Positions 56,442 through 64,000 of a DNA stretch of 64,000 nt are shown piece by piece. The position numbers and the translations under genes are program-made. The stretch is from positions 1-64,000 of the forward strand of contig JBARRP010000163.1 in the NCBI GenBank assembly GCA_049644285.1, in the 5' to 3' direction. Below the pieces are notes generated by a model that ran no database searches, was not told the origin of the DNA, and was given only the letters and a program-made list of their open reading frames with translations. Origin of the DNA: CAVRXT01 sp049644285 (GTDB lineage Bacteria; Acidobacteriota; Terriglobia; Acidiferrales; UBA7541). Numbering within the stretch: position 1 is the first letter of the stretch; each line of letters starts with the position of its first letter.

Positions 56442-58019
56442 ATGCCTGACTACATGTACTTGCTCGAAAGCCGGCTCTCGCCGGAACAACGTGCAGTGCT
56501 GGAGCGCGTTCAAGAGCTCGCGCGGGTGCAGGAGGCGAATATCTATCTGTCGGGCGGGGCGGTCCGTGATCTCGTTTCCGGAATGCCGATCCGCGATCTG
56601 GATTTCACAGTCGAAGGAAACCCGTTTCGGATGGTGCGCGAGCTCGAGAAGGGTGGCGCGCGTGTCGTTGTGGAAGATGAACGGCTGCGCCACATCGAAT
56701 TGATTTTCGCGGGCGACGTGGACGGCTCGATCTCCGCCGCTCGCGACGATTACTACGACCGCCCCGGCGCCCGGCCCGAAGTTCGTTGGTCCACAATTAT
56801 GGAAGATCTGCGCCGCCGGGACTTCTCTCTGAATGCCGTGGCCATTTCTTTGAACCCCGCGTCCCGCGGGCTGCTGCTGGATCCCACGAACGGTCTGGCC
56901 GATCTCGAAAAGCGTGAGGTGCGTGCGCTCTCGATTCATGCTTTTACCAACCAACCGGTCCGGCTGCTGCGCATCCTGCGCTACTGCGCCCGCATGGGCT
57001 TCAAGATGGAGGCGCGCACGTCAGAGTGGTTCGAACTGGCGATGGCTCGCGGCCTACATGAGAGCCTGGAGGGCGCCGCCGTCGGCTGGGAGATTCGCAA
57101 TCTGGCGCGGGAGGACAATGCAGTAACGACGCTGCGGCAATGGGAGTCCCGCGGACTGCTCGGCGTGATTCATCCACACCTGGCCCGGCGGCGTCCGGAC
57201 TACGAAAGCCTCACAAAACTGTCGCGTGTGCGCGAGCAGATGGTGGCTTGCGGAGTTCGGCCGCGGTTGTTTGCGCCGGTGACGCATTATCTTCTGGCGC
57301 GGCTCAAGTCACGGGAAGCCGCGACCGCCCTTCGGCGCATGGAGCTTCGCCAGTCCGAGATCGACGCGGTCTCGCGCCTGATCCCCGACGCAGAGAAAAC
57401 TCTGAAGATGCTGAAGGGTTCGAAGACCAACTCGCCGCGGGACGCTTACTTCTTGATCGCGTCGATTCCCCCGGACCTGCTCGCGTTCTTGCAGGTGGAA
57501 TACCCGCATCCGAAGGCGATGAACAAGATTCGCAATTATCTGCAGAGGTGGCGCCCCTTGCGGGTAAGCCTGCCGGTGGCGGAGCTCGATGGCCTGGGTG
57601 TACCGCGAGGGACCAAATTCGACAAGATCCTGGAGCAGCTTTTCGAGCAGCAACTCCGCGGTAGGGGCCGAACCCCGCCGGATCGCACGAAGCTCCTTCG
57701 CCAGCTAGCCGGCATCAAGGAAGAGCCAAAGAAAAAGGCCAAGGAAGAGAAGAAGGGGAAGGCAAAGGCGACGGCGAAGGAATTGAAAGCGCATGCGAAA
57801 CAGAAGGCTGCGAAAGCCGTGGAGACCGCCGCTGCTCCTTCGGAAGGTCAAGCGAAGGAGCTCGTTGCAGGAGCCGCCAGCGGCGCAAGCAAGGAGCCGC
57901 GCAAGGCGGTGGAAGCTACAGCGTCAGCAAGGCGCCATTCCAGTTCGCGGCACGCTCATAAGCCAAAGATCGCCACAAAACGGAAGGTTTCCGGGGCGAA
58001 GGCTCGTCGCCGCCGTTGA
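56442..58019 (+). CDS. tRNA nucleotidyltransferase/poly(A) polymerase with histone H1-like tail
   Basis: 525 residues from ATG 56442 (AGGAGG 11 bases upstream). The class II nucleotidyltransferase motif is SGGAVRDLVSGMPIRDLDF (about 38-55), with DLRRRDFSLNAVAI and RLLRILRYCARMGFKM later. It would add CCA to tRNA or poly(A) tails; no HD domain follows. From about residue 425 a 100-residue tail of Lys, Ala and Arg (KKKAKEEKKGKAKATAKEL, ending SGAKARRRR) resembles histone H1-like or AlgP-type tails. Such a tail would bind nucleic acid nonspecifically. The fusion is real in this frame; its function is inferred. Confidence 0.88.
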   Translation: MPDYMYLLESRLSPEQRAVLERVQELARVQEANIYLSGGAVRDLVSGMPIRDLDFTVEGNPFRMVRELEKGGARVVVEDERLRHIELIFAGDVDGSISAARDDYYDRPGARPEVRWSTIMEDLRRRDFSLNAVAISLNPASRGLLLDPTNGLADLEKREVRALSIHAFTNQPVRLLRILRYCARMGFKMEARTSEWFELAMARGLHESLEGAAVGWEIRNLAREDNAVTTLRQWESRGLLGVIHPHLARRRPDYESLTKLSRVREQMVACGVRPRLFAPVTHYLLARLKSREAATALRRMELRQSEIDAVSRLIPDAEKTLKMLKGSKTNSPRDAYFLIASIPPDLLAFLQVEYPHPKAMNKIRNYLQRWRPLRVSLPVAELDGLGVPRGTKFDKILEQLFEQQLRGRGRTPPDRTKLLRQLAGIKEEPKKKAKEEKKGKAKATAKELKAHAKQKAAKAVETAAAPSEGQAKELVAGAASGASKEPRKAVEATASARRHSSSRHAHKPKIATKRKVSGAKARRRR

Positions 58020-58128
58020 GCCAGGCGTTTGACGCTTCGATCAGGCCGTGTGACCGACTGTCCGGCGCCAAACTTCTGAGCAGATCGCAAGGGCCTGGAT
58101 CTTTCAAGGTGGTGTAGAATAGCTCGGA

Positions 58129-61100
58129 ATGACCTCTCCGAACTTCGTACACCTGCATCTCCACACGGATTACTCTCTGCTCGACGGGGCGTGTGAAGTC
58201 GGCGAGCTGGCGAGCGAAGCGGCACGCCGGGGAATGCCCGCCGTCGCTGTCACCGATCACGGGAATCTGTTCGCCGCCGCCAATTTCTACCACGAGGCCA
58301 CGACACGCGGGGTCAAGCCGATCATCGGCTGTGAGGTGTACGTCGCGCCTGGAAGCCACAAGACGAAGGGCGCGGATGCGGAACGCTCCAACCACCTCGT
58401 GCTCCTTTGCGAATCCGCGGAAGGTTACCGGAATCTGATTCAGCTCGTTTCCACCGGCTTTCTCGATGGGTTCTACTATAAGCCGAGAATCGATCACGAG
58501 CTTTTGGCTCAGCATAGCCGCGGCCTGATCGCGCTATCCGCTTGCCTGCGCGGGGAAGTAGCGGATGCCTTGCTCGCCGAGAATCCCGGGCGCGCGCGCG
58601 AATCTGCCTACCGGCTCCGGGACATTTTTGGAAAGGGCAATTTCTTCCTGGAAGTTCAAGACCAGGGAATCGAGGTCGAGAAGCGCGTAAACCGGGAACT
58701 GGTCCAGCTTTCGCGCGAAACAGGGATTCCACTGGTGGCCACAAACGATTGTCACTATTTGACGCGGACCGACGCGCACGCACAGGAAGTGCTCCTCTGC
58801 ATTCAGACCGGCAAGACCATGAGCGATCCCCAGCGGATGCGCTTCGCCACCGACCAGTTCTATTTCAAGACGGCTGAGGAGATGGCTCAAGTCTTCCGCG
58901 AGCTGCCGGACGCGCTCGATCGCACGTTGACGATTGCCGAGCGCTGCCAGGTGAAGATCGAGCGCGTCCAGAATCCGTTCCCAGAATTCCGAGTTCCGGA
59001 GGGCCACACCGCCGAAAGTTATTTCGAGAAAGTGGCCCGCGAGGGCTTCGAATCCCGGCGTCCTCCTCTCGAGCGTCTGGCGCGCGAGGGCGTGCTGCGA
59101 CAGCCGATTGCCGCCTACGAGAAACGCCTCTCCGATGAAATCGAGATGATCAAGAAAATGCGCTTTGCCGGGTATTTTCTGATCGTCTGGGACTTTATTC
59201 ACTACGCGCGCGCGCAAGGCGTGCCGGTCGGCCCCGGGCGAGGGTCGGCGGCCGGAAGTCTGGTGAGCTATGCGCTGCAAATCACGGATGTGGATCCGCT
59301 GCAATACGATTTGCTTTTCGAGCGGTTCTTGAACCCGGAACGGATCTCGATGCCGGATATCGACATCGACTTCTGCATGCGCCGGCGCGGCGAAGTAATC
59401 GAGTACGTGCGGCAGCGGTACGGCGAGAAGAATGTCGCGCAGATCATTACGTTTGGAACGATGGCGGCGAAAGCAGCCCTGAAGGATGCGGGCCGCGCGC
59501 TGGACCTCCCGTATGGGGAAGTGGACCGCCTGGCGAAGTTGGTTCCCAACCAGCTCAACATCACGCTCGAAGAGTCGTTGAAGCAATCGCCTCCTTTGGC
59601 TGAACTGCGCGAAAAAGACGAGCGTGTCCGGGAATTGATCGATGTCGCGCTGCGCCTGGAGGGTCTGGCGCGCCATGCCTCGACGCACGCTGCCGGCGTG
59701 GTCATCTCCCCGCAGCCGCTCACCGAGATCGTTCCTCTCTACAAGACCAACCGGGATGAAATCACGACGCAGTACGACATGAACGCGCTCGAACGCATCG
59801 GCCTGCTGAAAATGGATTTCCTGGGGCTGACGACCCTGACCGTGCTTGATGACGCTGTGGGGATGATCCGCCAGAACCATCCGAATCACAAGGACTTCGA
59901 GCTCTCGGGCATCCCGTTGGACGATGCCACGACGTATGCGCTCTTCGCCCGCAGCGAGACGACCGGCATCTTCCAGTTCGAGTCGCACGGAATGCGCGAC
60001 ATCCTTCGGCGTTACGAGCCGACCCGCATCGAGGATTTGACTGCGTTGAACGCACTCTACCGCCCCGGGCCGATTCAGGGCGGCATGATCGACGACTTCA
60101 TCGCCCGGAAGCACGGCAAGAAGAAAGTGACGTACGATCTGCCTGAGCTCGAGGCGATTCTCGCCGAGACATATGGCGTCATCCTCTATCAGGAGCAGGT
60201 GATGCAGATCGCGAATCGTCTGGCCGGATTTTCGCTCGGAGAAGCCGACATTCTTCGCCGGGCGATGGGCAAGAAGAACCGCGAGGAGATGGCCTCGCAG
60301 CGGGAGAAATTCCTGACGGGATGCCATGCGAGAAAAATCCCAGCGAAAAAGGCCGAGCGGATTTTCGATTTGATGGCGGAATTTGCCGGCTATGGCTTCA
60401 ACAAGTCGCATTCCTGCGCCTACGCCCTGCTGGCCTATCAAACCGCGTATCTGAAAGCTCATTTTCCGGTGGAATTTTTCGCGGCTCTGCTCACCTCGGA
60501 AACGGGGAACTCGGAAAAGGTGGTCAAGTACATCAACGAAGCCCGCGGTATGGGGATTCGCGTACTGCCTCCCGACATACATGAAAGCGGCTTATATTTT
60601 ACTCCGGTGGGGGATGCGATCCGGTTCGGGTTGGCGGCGATCAAGAATGTCGGTGAAAACACCGCCAAGGCAATTTGCGAAGCCCGTGGCCGCTGCGCTA
60701 ATTTTCAGCACTTTCATGGATTCTGCGAGGCGATCGACCCGAAGTATTTGAACAAACGCGTCCTGGAGAGCCTGATCAAAGCCGGCGCGCTGGATTGTTT
60801 GAAAGCTTCCCGCGCGCGGCTGTGGGCGGCGATCGACGAAGCGCTGGCCCACGGGCAGAGAGTCAGTCACCAGAGATCGGTAGGGCAGCACGGACTGTTC
60901 CTGTCAGGCGAGACGCACGTCAGGCCCGATTGGGCTCGGGTTGTTCTGCCGGAGGCTGAAGACTGGCCGGAGGAACAGCAGTTGGCCGGCGAGTACGCAA
61001 CGGTCGGTTTTTACATGTCAGGCCACCCGCTCGACAAATATGCGGGGCGCCTGAAGGAGTTGAAGGCGGTTGAACTGGGCACCTTTGAAGGCTGGCGGCA

Positions 61101-61596
61101 CGGGGAAGAAATCGCGGTGGCGGGCATCATCGTCCAATCGCGCCCGATGCGCTCTCGAAAGGGCGCGCGCTGGGCCATTCTGACTCTCGAAGATCGCACG
61201 GGCGTGGTGGAAGCCCTGGTATTTCCCGAAGCGTTCCAACGTCTCGAGCCGCTGCTGCGCGGCGCGACACCCTTGCTGGTGAAGGGCCGCGTTGCCGTTG
61301 AAGAAGTGGGGACTCGCGTGGTGGTGTCGGACGCCAAGACGCTCGAACACGCCACCGAACGGCCGCCCCGGCTGCTGCGTGTCCGCGTCGATCTGTCCGC
61401 CGTTGACACCGGCACCCTGGATCGCTTGCAGGAGCTTTTCTCCAGCCGGCCCGGCCGATGCCGCGTGGCATTCGAGCTGGTCAAGTCAGATGGGACGGAA
61501 GCCACGCTCGAAGCCGAAAACGGCGTGAATGCGGACGGCGAGTTGGTCGAGCAGGTCCGCGCGATCTGCGGCACCGATGCAGTGGCTCTGCAGTGA
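58129..61596 (+). CDS. dnaE: DNA polymerase III alpha subunit
   Basis: 1155-residue replicative polymerase. The PHP domain opens with FVHLHLHTDYSLLDG and VAVTDHGNLFAAANFYHEA. Polymerase catalytic residues lie in ISMPDIDIDFCMRRRGE, with GPGRGSAAGSLVSYALQITD before it. The helix-hairpin-helix and OB-fold regions follow (VAGIIVQSRPMRSRKGARW). The PHP His/Asp residues look conserved, so proofreading-type activity is possible, but a separate epsilon subunit is usual. Full length, cytoplasmic. accA follows after 20 bases. Confidence 0.96.
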   Translation: MTSPNFVHLHLHTDYSLLDGACEVGELASEAARRGMPAVAVTDHGNLFAAANFYHEATTRGVKPIIGCEVYVAPGSHKTKGADAERSNHLVLLCESAEGYRNLIQLVSTGFLDGFYYKPRIDHELLAQHSRGLIALSACLRGEVADALLAENPGRARESAYRLRDIFGKGNFFLEVQDQGIEVEKRVNRELVQLSRETGIPLVATNDCHYLTRTDAHAQEVLLCIQTGKTMSDPQRMRFATDQFYFKTAEEMAQVFRELPDALDRTLTIAERCQVKIERVQNPFPEFRVPEGHTAESYFEKVAREGFESRRPPLERLAREGVLRQPIAAYEKRLSDEIEMIKKMRFAGYFLIVWDFIHYARAQGVPVGPGRGSAAGSLVSYALQITDVDPLQYDLLFERFLNPERISMPDIDIDFCMRRRGEVIEYVRQRYGEKNVAQIITFGTMAAKAALKDAGRALDLPYGEVDRLAKLVPNQLNITLEESLKQSPPLAELREKDERVRELIDVALRLEGLARHASTHAAGVVISPQPLTEIVPLYKTNRDEITTQYDMNALERIGLLKMDFLGLTTLTVLDDAVGMIRQNHPNHKDFELSGIPLDDATTYALFARSETTGIFQFESHGMRDILRRYEPTRIEDLTALNALYRPGPIQGGMIDDFIARKHGKKKVTYDLPELEAILAETYGVILYQEQVMQIANRLAGFSLGEADILRRAMGKKNREEMASQREKFLTGCHARKIPAKKAERIFDLMAEFAGYGFNKSHSCAYALLAYQTAYLKAHFPVEFFAALLTSETGNSEKVVKYINEARGMGIRVLPPDIHESGLYFTPVGDAIRFGLAAIKNVGENTAKAICEARGRCANFQHFHGFCEAIDPKYLNKRVLESLIKAGALDCLKASRARLWAAIDEALAHGQRVSHQRSVGQHGLFLSGETHVRPDWARVVLPEAEDWPEEQQLAGEYATVGFYMSGHPLDKYAGRLKELKAVELGTFEGWRHGEEIAVAGIIVQSRPMRSRKGARWAILTLEDRTGVVEALVFPEAFQRLEPLLRGATPLLVKGRVAVEEVGTRVVVSDAKTLEHATERPPRLLRVRVDLSAVDTGTLDRLQELFSSRPGRCRVAFELVKSDGTEATLEAENGVNADGELVEQVRAICGTDAVALQ

Positions 61597-61616
61597 GCGA
61601 TTAGCGACGAGGAGTG

Positions 61617-62582
61617 ATGGATCCGGCCGAGAAAAAGCGGCAAAAAGAAATCGACGCGCTCGAGAGCGAGGTCGAGGAGTTGCGCCATCTTGCCCCGGAA
61701 ACGGACGCGACGCGCAGTGAAATCGAGCGCATCCGTCGCGAGGTAGCGGAGCTCAAGCAAGAGTTTTACGCACACCTCGGCGCTTGGCAGCGCCTCCAGC
61801 TCGCACGCCACTCGCAGCGCCCCTACACACTTGATTACGTCCGCATGCTATTCGAGGACTTCAGCGAAGTTCACGGGGACCGGGAATTCGCGGACGACCC
61901 GGCTTTGGTTTGCGGCATGGCCTGGTTTGACGGGCGCGCGGTGATGGTGGTAGGCCATCAGAAGGGCCGGGACACCAAGCAGCGGCTGGCGCGCAATTTC
62001 GGTCAGGCCAAGCCGGAAGGCTATCGCAAGGCGCTGCGGGTGATGCAGCTTGCCGCAAAATTTAATCGCCCGGTGTTTTGCTTTGTGGATACGCCGGGGG
62101 CATATCCCGGTGTGGGCGCGGAAGAGCGGGGCCAGGCCGAGGCCATCGCTCGCAATTTGCGCGAGATGGCGCGGCTGCCTGTCCCGATACTGGTGACGAT
62201 TACGGGTGAAGGGGGTTCCGGCGGAGCGCTGGCGATCGCTATCGGCGACCGCGTAAACATGCTCGAGAATTCCATTTACTCGGTAATTTCGCCCGAAGGC
62301 TGCGCTTCGATCATGTGGCGCGATGCAGGCAAAGCAGAGATTGCCGCGGAAGCCTTGAAGATTACGGCGCGGGACCTTCTCGAACTCAAAGTGATCGACG
62401 AGATCATCCCCGAGCCGGAAGGCGGGGCGCATATGGATCACGAAGAAGCCGCCCGGCTCCTCAGGCCTTTTCTGGTGCGCGCAGTGGCCGAGATGTCGCG
62501 CCTGGAGCCCGCCGAACTCTTGGAGCGGCGCTACGAGAAGTTCCGCCGAATGGGACAGTTTTTTAGCCCAATTCCAGTCTAG
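61617..62582 (+). CDS. accA: Acetyl-CoA carboxylase carboxyltransferase subunit alpha
   Basis: 321 residues from ATG 61617 (AGGAG just upstream). The N-terminal helix pair (KRQKEIDALESEVEELRHL) is followed by the crotonase-like core: GHQKGRDTKQRLARNFGQAKP, VDTPGAYPGVGAEERGQ and ITGEGGSGGALAIAIGD, ending SPEGCASIMW. With AccD it transfers the carboxyl group from biotin to acetyl-CoA. accD is not adjacent. The dnaE-accA order is also found in several other phyla. Confidence 0.95.
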   Translation: MDPAEKKRQKEIDALESEVEELRHLAPETDATRSEIERIRREVAELKQEFYAHLGAWQRLQLARHSQRPYTLDYVRMLFEDFSEVHGDREFADDPALVCGMAWFDGRAVMVVGHQKGRDTKQRLARNFGQAKPEGYRKALRVMQLAAKFNRPVFCFVDTPGAYPGVGAEERGQAEAIARNLREMARLPVPILVTITGEGGSGGALAIAIGDRVNMLENSIYSVISPEGCASIMWRDAGKAEIAAEALKITARDLLELKVIDEIIPEPEGGAHMDHEEAARLLRPFLVRAVAEMSRLEPAELLERRYEKFRRMGQFFSPIPV

Positions 62583-62657
62583 CTTTCCCGAATGGAACCC
62601 TTTGGAGTGGCCCTCCGTATTTTCTAACAGGGTGAAAATGCCTTGGAGGGACGAACA

Positions 62658-63176
62658 ATGTTTTGTGACCGATGCGGCAAGCAACTTGAGTCCACGGCCC
62701 AATTCTGCAGCGCCTGCGGCAAGCCAATGGTCCACCCGGCTGCACCGAATGCGCCTTACACAGGACGCGTCCATAAACACTTGAAGACGGTAGCAGCTCT
62801 TTGGACCGTCTACGGTGTTCTTCGGCTACTCGAAGCCGTCTGGATTCTGGCGGTCGGGAGACTTGTTGTGCCGCGAATTCTGTTGGGGATCACCGGGAAC
62901 ATTGGCGGTTTCCCAACCTGGCTCTCGCTTGATCGAATCGCGGAGTCCAGTCTGCTTTTTGCCGGCATGTGGAGCGGCGTCTTCGGAGCCATCGAGCTGC
63001 TGGCGGCCTGGGCATTGATGGAACGCCAGCCCTGGGCGAGGATACTGATTCTGGTCCTGGGCTTGTTGGCTGTGTTGCGATTTCCGTTCGGCACCGCGCT
63101 GGGAATTTACACCATGTGGGTCCTTCTTCCGGTGGCTTGCGGTGAGGAATACGAAGGCCTGATGCGGGCTTCTTAG
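62658..63176 (+). CDS. Zinc-ribbon membrane protein of unknown function
   Basis: 172 residues from ATG 62658 (GGAGGG upstream). The N-terminus is a zinc ribbon: FCDRCGKQLESTAQFCSACG, with two C-x2-C pairs. Three or four hydrophobic segments follow (AALWTVYGVLRLLEAVWILA, SLLFAGMWSGVFGAIELLAAW, ILILVLGLLAVLRFPFGTAL). This zinc_ribbon-plus-membrane layout is common in many bacteria and its role is unknown. It lies 75 bases after accA with its own ribosome binding site and may be independent. Confidence 0.8.
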   Translation: MFCDRCGKQLESTAQFCSACGKPMVHPAAPNAPYTGRVHKHLKTVAALWTVYGVLRLLEAVWILAVGRLVVPRILLGITGNIGGFPTWLSLDRIAESSLLFAGMWSGVFGAIELLAAWALMERQPWARILILVLGLLAVLRFPFGTALGIYTMWVLLPVACGEEYEGLMRAS

Positions 63177-63269
63177 TTCTCGGCCTCCTTCATCGGGCGT
63201 TGAGAACTTGGGCACGGGTCGCATCCGCGGTGTTGCTCCCCCCGGAAGACTGCATTAGCTTTTAGGCCA

Positions 63270-63617
63270 GTGAAGAAGTCCCTCAAAAAGAAGGCGGTGC
63301 GCCGGCTCATGTCTGAGATATTTCGACCGTACGAAAGGCTCGTCGAGATAACGATTCTTGGGAAGACGTTTCTCGTGCCGGAAAGGAACTCGCTCCTGCG
63401 CTGCTTCCAGTTCATCAGTCCGGAGACGATTCCATACGGGCGATTCTGTTGGAATCAGGAGTGCCAGTATTGCCGGGTCAATTGCCAGTTGCAAGATGAC
63501 GACCAAGCCCGGCCCATCCTGAGCTGCAAGTTTATCGTCTCCGAGGGAATGAACATTTCCGAACTCGCGCCGGAGCTGGTGGGATGCCTGCGGACGAAGC
63601 TGGGTCATTCCGCGTGA
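63270..63617 (+). CDS. 2Fe-2S ferredoxin-fold protein of unknown partner
   Basis: 115 residues from GTG 63270; ATG 63309 is an alternative that removes the basic first 13 residues. The segment FCWNQECQYCRVNC contains C-x4-C-x2-C, and a further Cys follows in ILSCKFIV about 20 residues later, the plant-type 2Fe-2S pattern. NSLLRCFQFISPETIPYG precedes it with another Cys. The beta-grasp layout (VEITILGKTFLVPERNSLL) also fits. It would carry one electron in the cytoplasm. The following gene, in the same direction and 40 bases on, has its own CxxC and is of unknown family. Confidence 0.7.
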   Translation: MKKSLKKKAVRRLMSEIFRPYERLVEITILGKTFLVPERNSLLRCFQFISPETIPYGRFCWNQECQYCRVNCQLQDDDQARPILSCKFIVSEGMNISELAPELVGCLRTKLGHSA

Positions 63618-63659
63618 CCTCTATTGCCGTGCCGCGGCAGCCTGTGCGATGCTACGCGC

Positions 63660-64000
63660 GTGGAAGCGGGGTCTCCTCCACTGCGGTGTGACGGCTGCGG
63701 CGCCGCCGCCAACGAAACGCATATCCGCCGCCGCATCGAGCGCCTGGAACTTGCCACCCGATTTCGCCCCATTCACATTCAAGTGTTGTTTCTGGACCTC
63801 GCGCCGCCTTCGCGACTCGAAGATTTCTTTTACCGCCCTACCGCAAACCCCAGCGAACGCTCACTCGCCTCCCGAATGTGGTTTGAAGAGATGATTTGGG
63901 GCGCCGGTATTGCCAAAGATTCCTGGAAAGAGGAACAAGCGGCGCTGGCGGAATTCCAGCGCCGAAATTTATTCTTGGCTTATGCGTTGGAGTGTCCACT
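63660..64000 (+). CDS. Hypothetical protein with CDGCG motif, truncated by window end
   Basis: The frame from GTG 63660 (or TTG 63624) is open to the end of the window, so the C-terminus is missing. The visible 113 residues contain RCDGCGAAANETHIRRR near the start, then LELATRFRPIHIQVLFLDLAP and MWFEEMIWGAGIAKDSWKEE. A CxxC knuckle followed by a helical domain is all that can be said. I do not recognise the family. It follows the ferredoxin-type gene after about 40 bases on the same strand, so the two may work together. Confidence 0.65.
   Translation, partial: MEAGSPPLRCDGCGAAANETHIRRRIERLELATRFRPIHIQVLFLDLAPPSRLEDFFYRPTANPSERSLASRMWFEEMIWGAGIAKDSWKEEQAALAEFQRRNLFLAYALECP

Noticed and set aside
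58534..60582. A 682-codon frame antisense to dnaE
   Set aside because: It lies wholly within dnaE, has no ribosome binding site or recognised domain, and His/Arg/Leu-rich composition typical of an antisense shadow.

Overview
The window looks like a chromosomal segment of a diderm, GC-rich soil bacterium, most likely an Acidobacteriota. That placement is an inference from gene content. lpxD and a Do-type protease point to an outer membrane. A BshC-type enzyme, several secreted zinc peptidases (M13, M2, M61), an IPT-domain beta-propeller lipoprotein, HEAT and TPR secreted proteins and many small toxin-antitoxin genes fit that phylum. No rRNA, tRNA, CRISPR array, intact insertion sequence or prophage was recognised.

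Layout. 0-1.5 kb: a truncated gene end, two small Cys-containing hypotheticals and an AbrB/PIN toxin-antitoxin pair. 1.6-3.7 kb: leuCD on the minus strand behind a good sigma70-like promoter. 3.7-12.2 kb: an accessory, gene-poor stretch with two copies of a dispersed repeat of about 70-90 bp, a possible 39-residue lipoprotein, an AsmA-like protein, GlsB- and YtxH-type stress proteins, a protein with Clp N-domains but no ATPase, and three genes broken by single-base indels (a HEAT-repeat protein, a VapB-like antitoxin, a PIN toxin). 12.2-24.2 kb: a Tat-exported flavoprotein, DegP/HtrA with a peptidoglycan-binding protein, an aldehyde dehydrogenase, an M13 peptidase, then hrcA-grpE-dnaJ-rsmE. 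24.2-44.7 kb: lepB-carA-carB (carA seems to begin at CTG), a DHDPS-family lyase, bshC, lacD-yjbQ, hemW, threonine aldolase, an M2 peptidase, then an acyl-CoA dehydrogenase-meaB-metallohydrolase-mtnP-PfkB kinase run. 44.8-64 kb: a lipoprotein with a seven-bladed propeller, a cell-envelope cluster (LD-carboxypeptidase, mpl, M61 peptidase, plsC, lpxD, murJ), xerD, a tRNA nucleotidyltransferase with a histone-like tail, dnaE, accA, and a terminal pair of unknown genes, one with a plant-type 2Fe-2S ferredoxin motif.

How it fits together. Much of the window is housekeeping: leucine, pyrimidine/arginine and fatty-acid precursors, protein folding and export, murein recycling and lipid II flipping. 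Between these blocks sit at least seven copies of a short palindromic element whose outer stem pairs change together between copies, as expected of a mobile REP-like family. The accessory stretch at 3.7-11 kb carries all the obvious gene decay, and the housekeeping genes read through intact. The points most worth a second look are the CTG start of carA, the Clp-N fusion, the Lys/Ala-rich tail on the nucleotidyltransferase, the covarying repeat family and the unexplained terminal gene pair.
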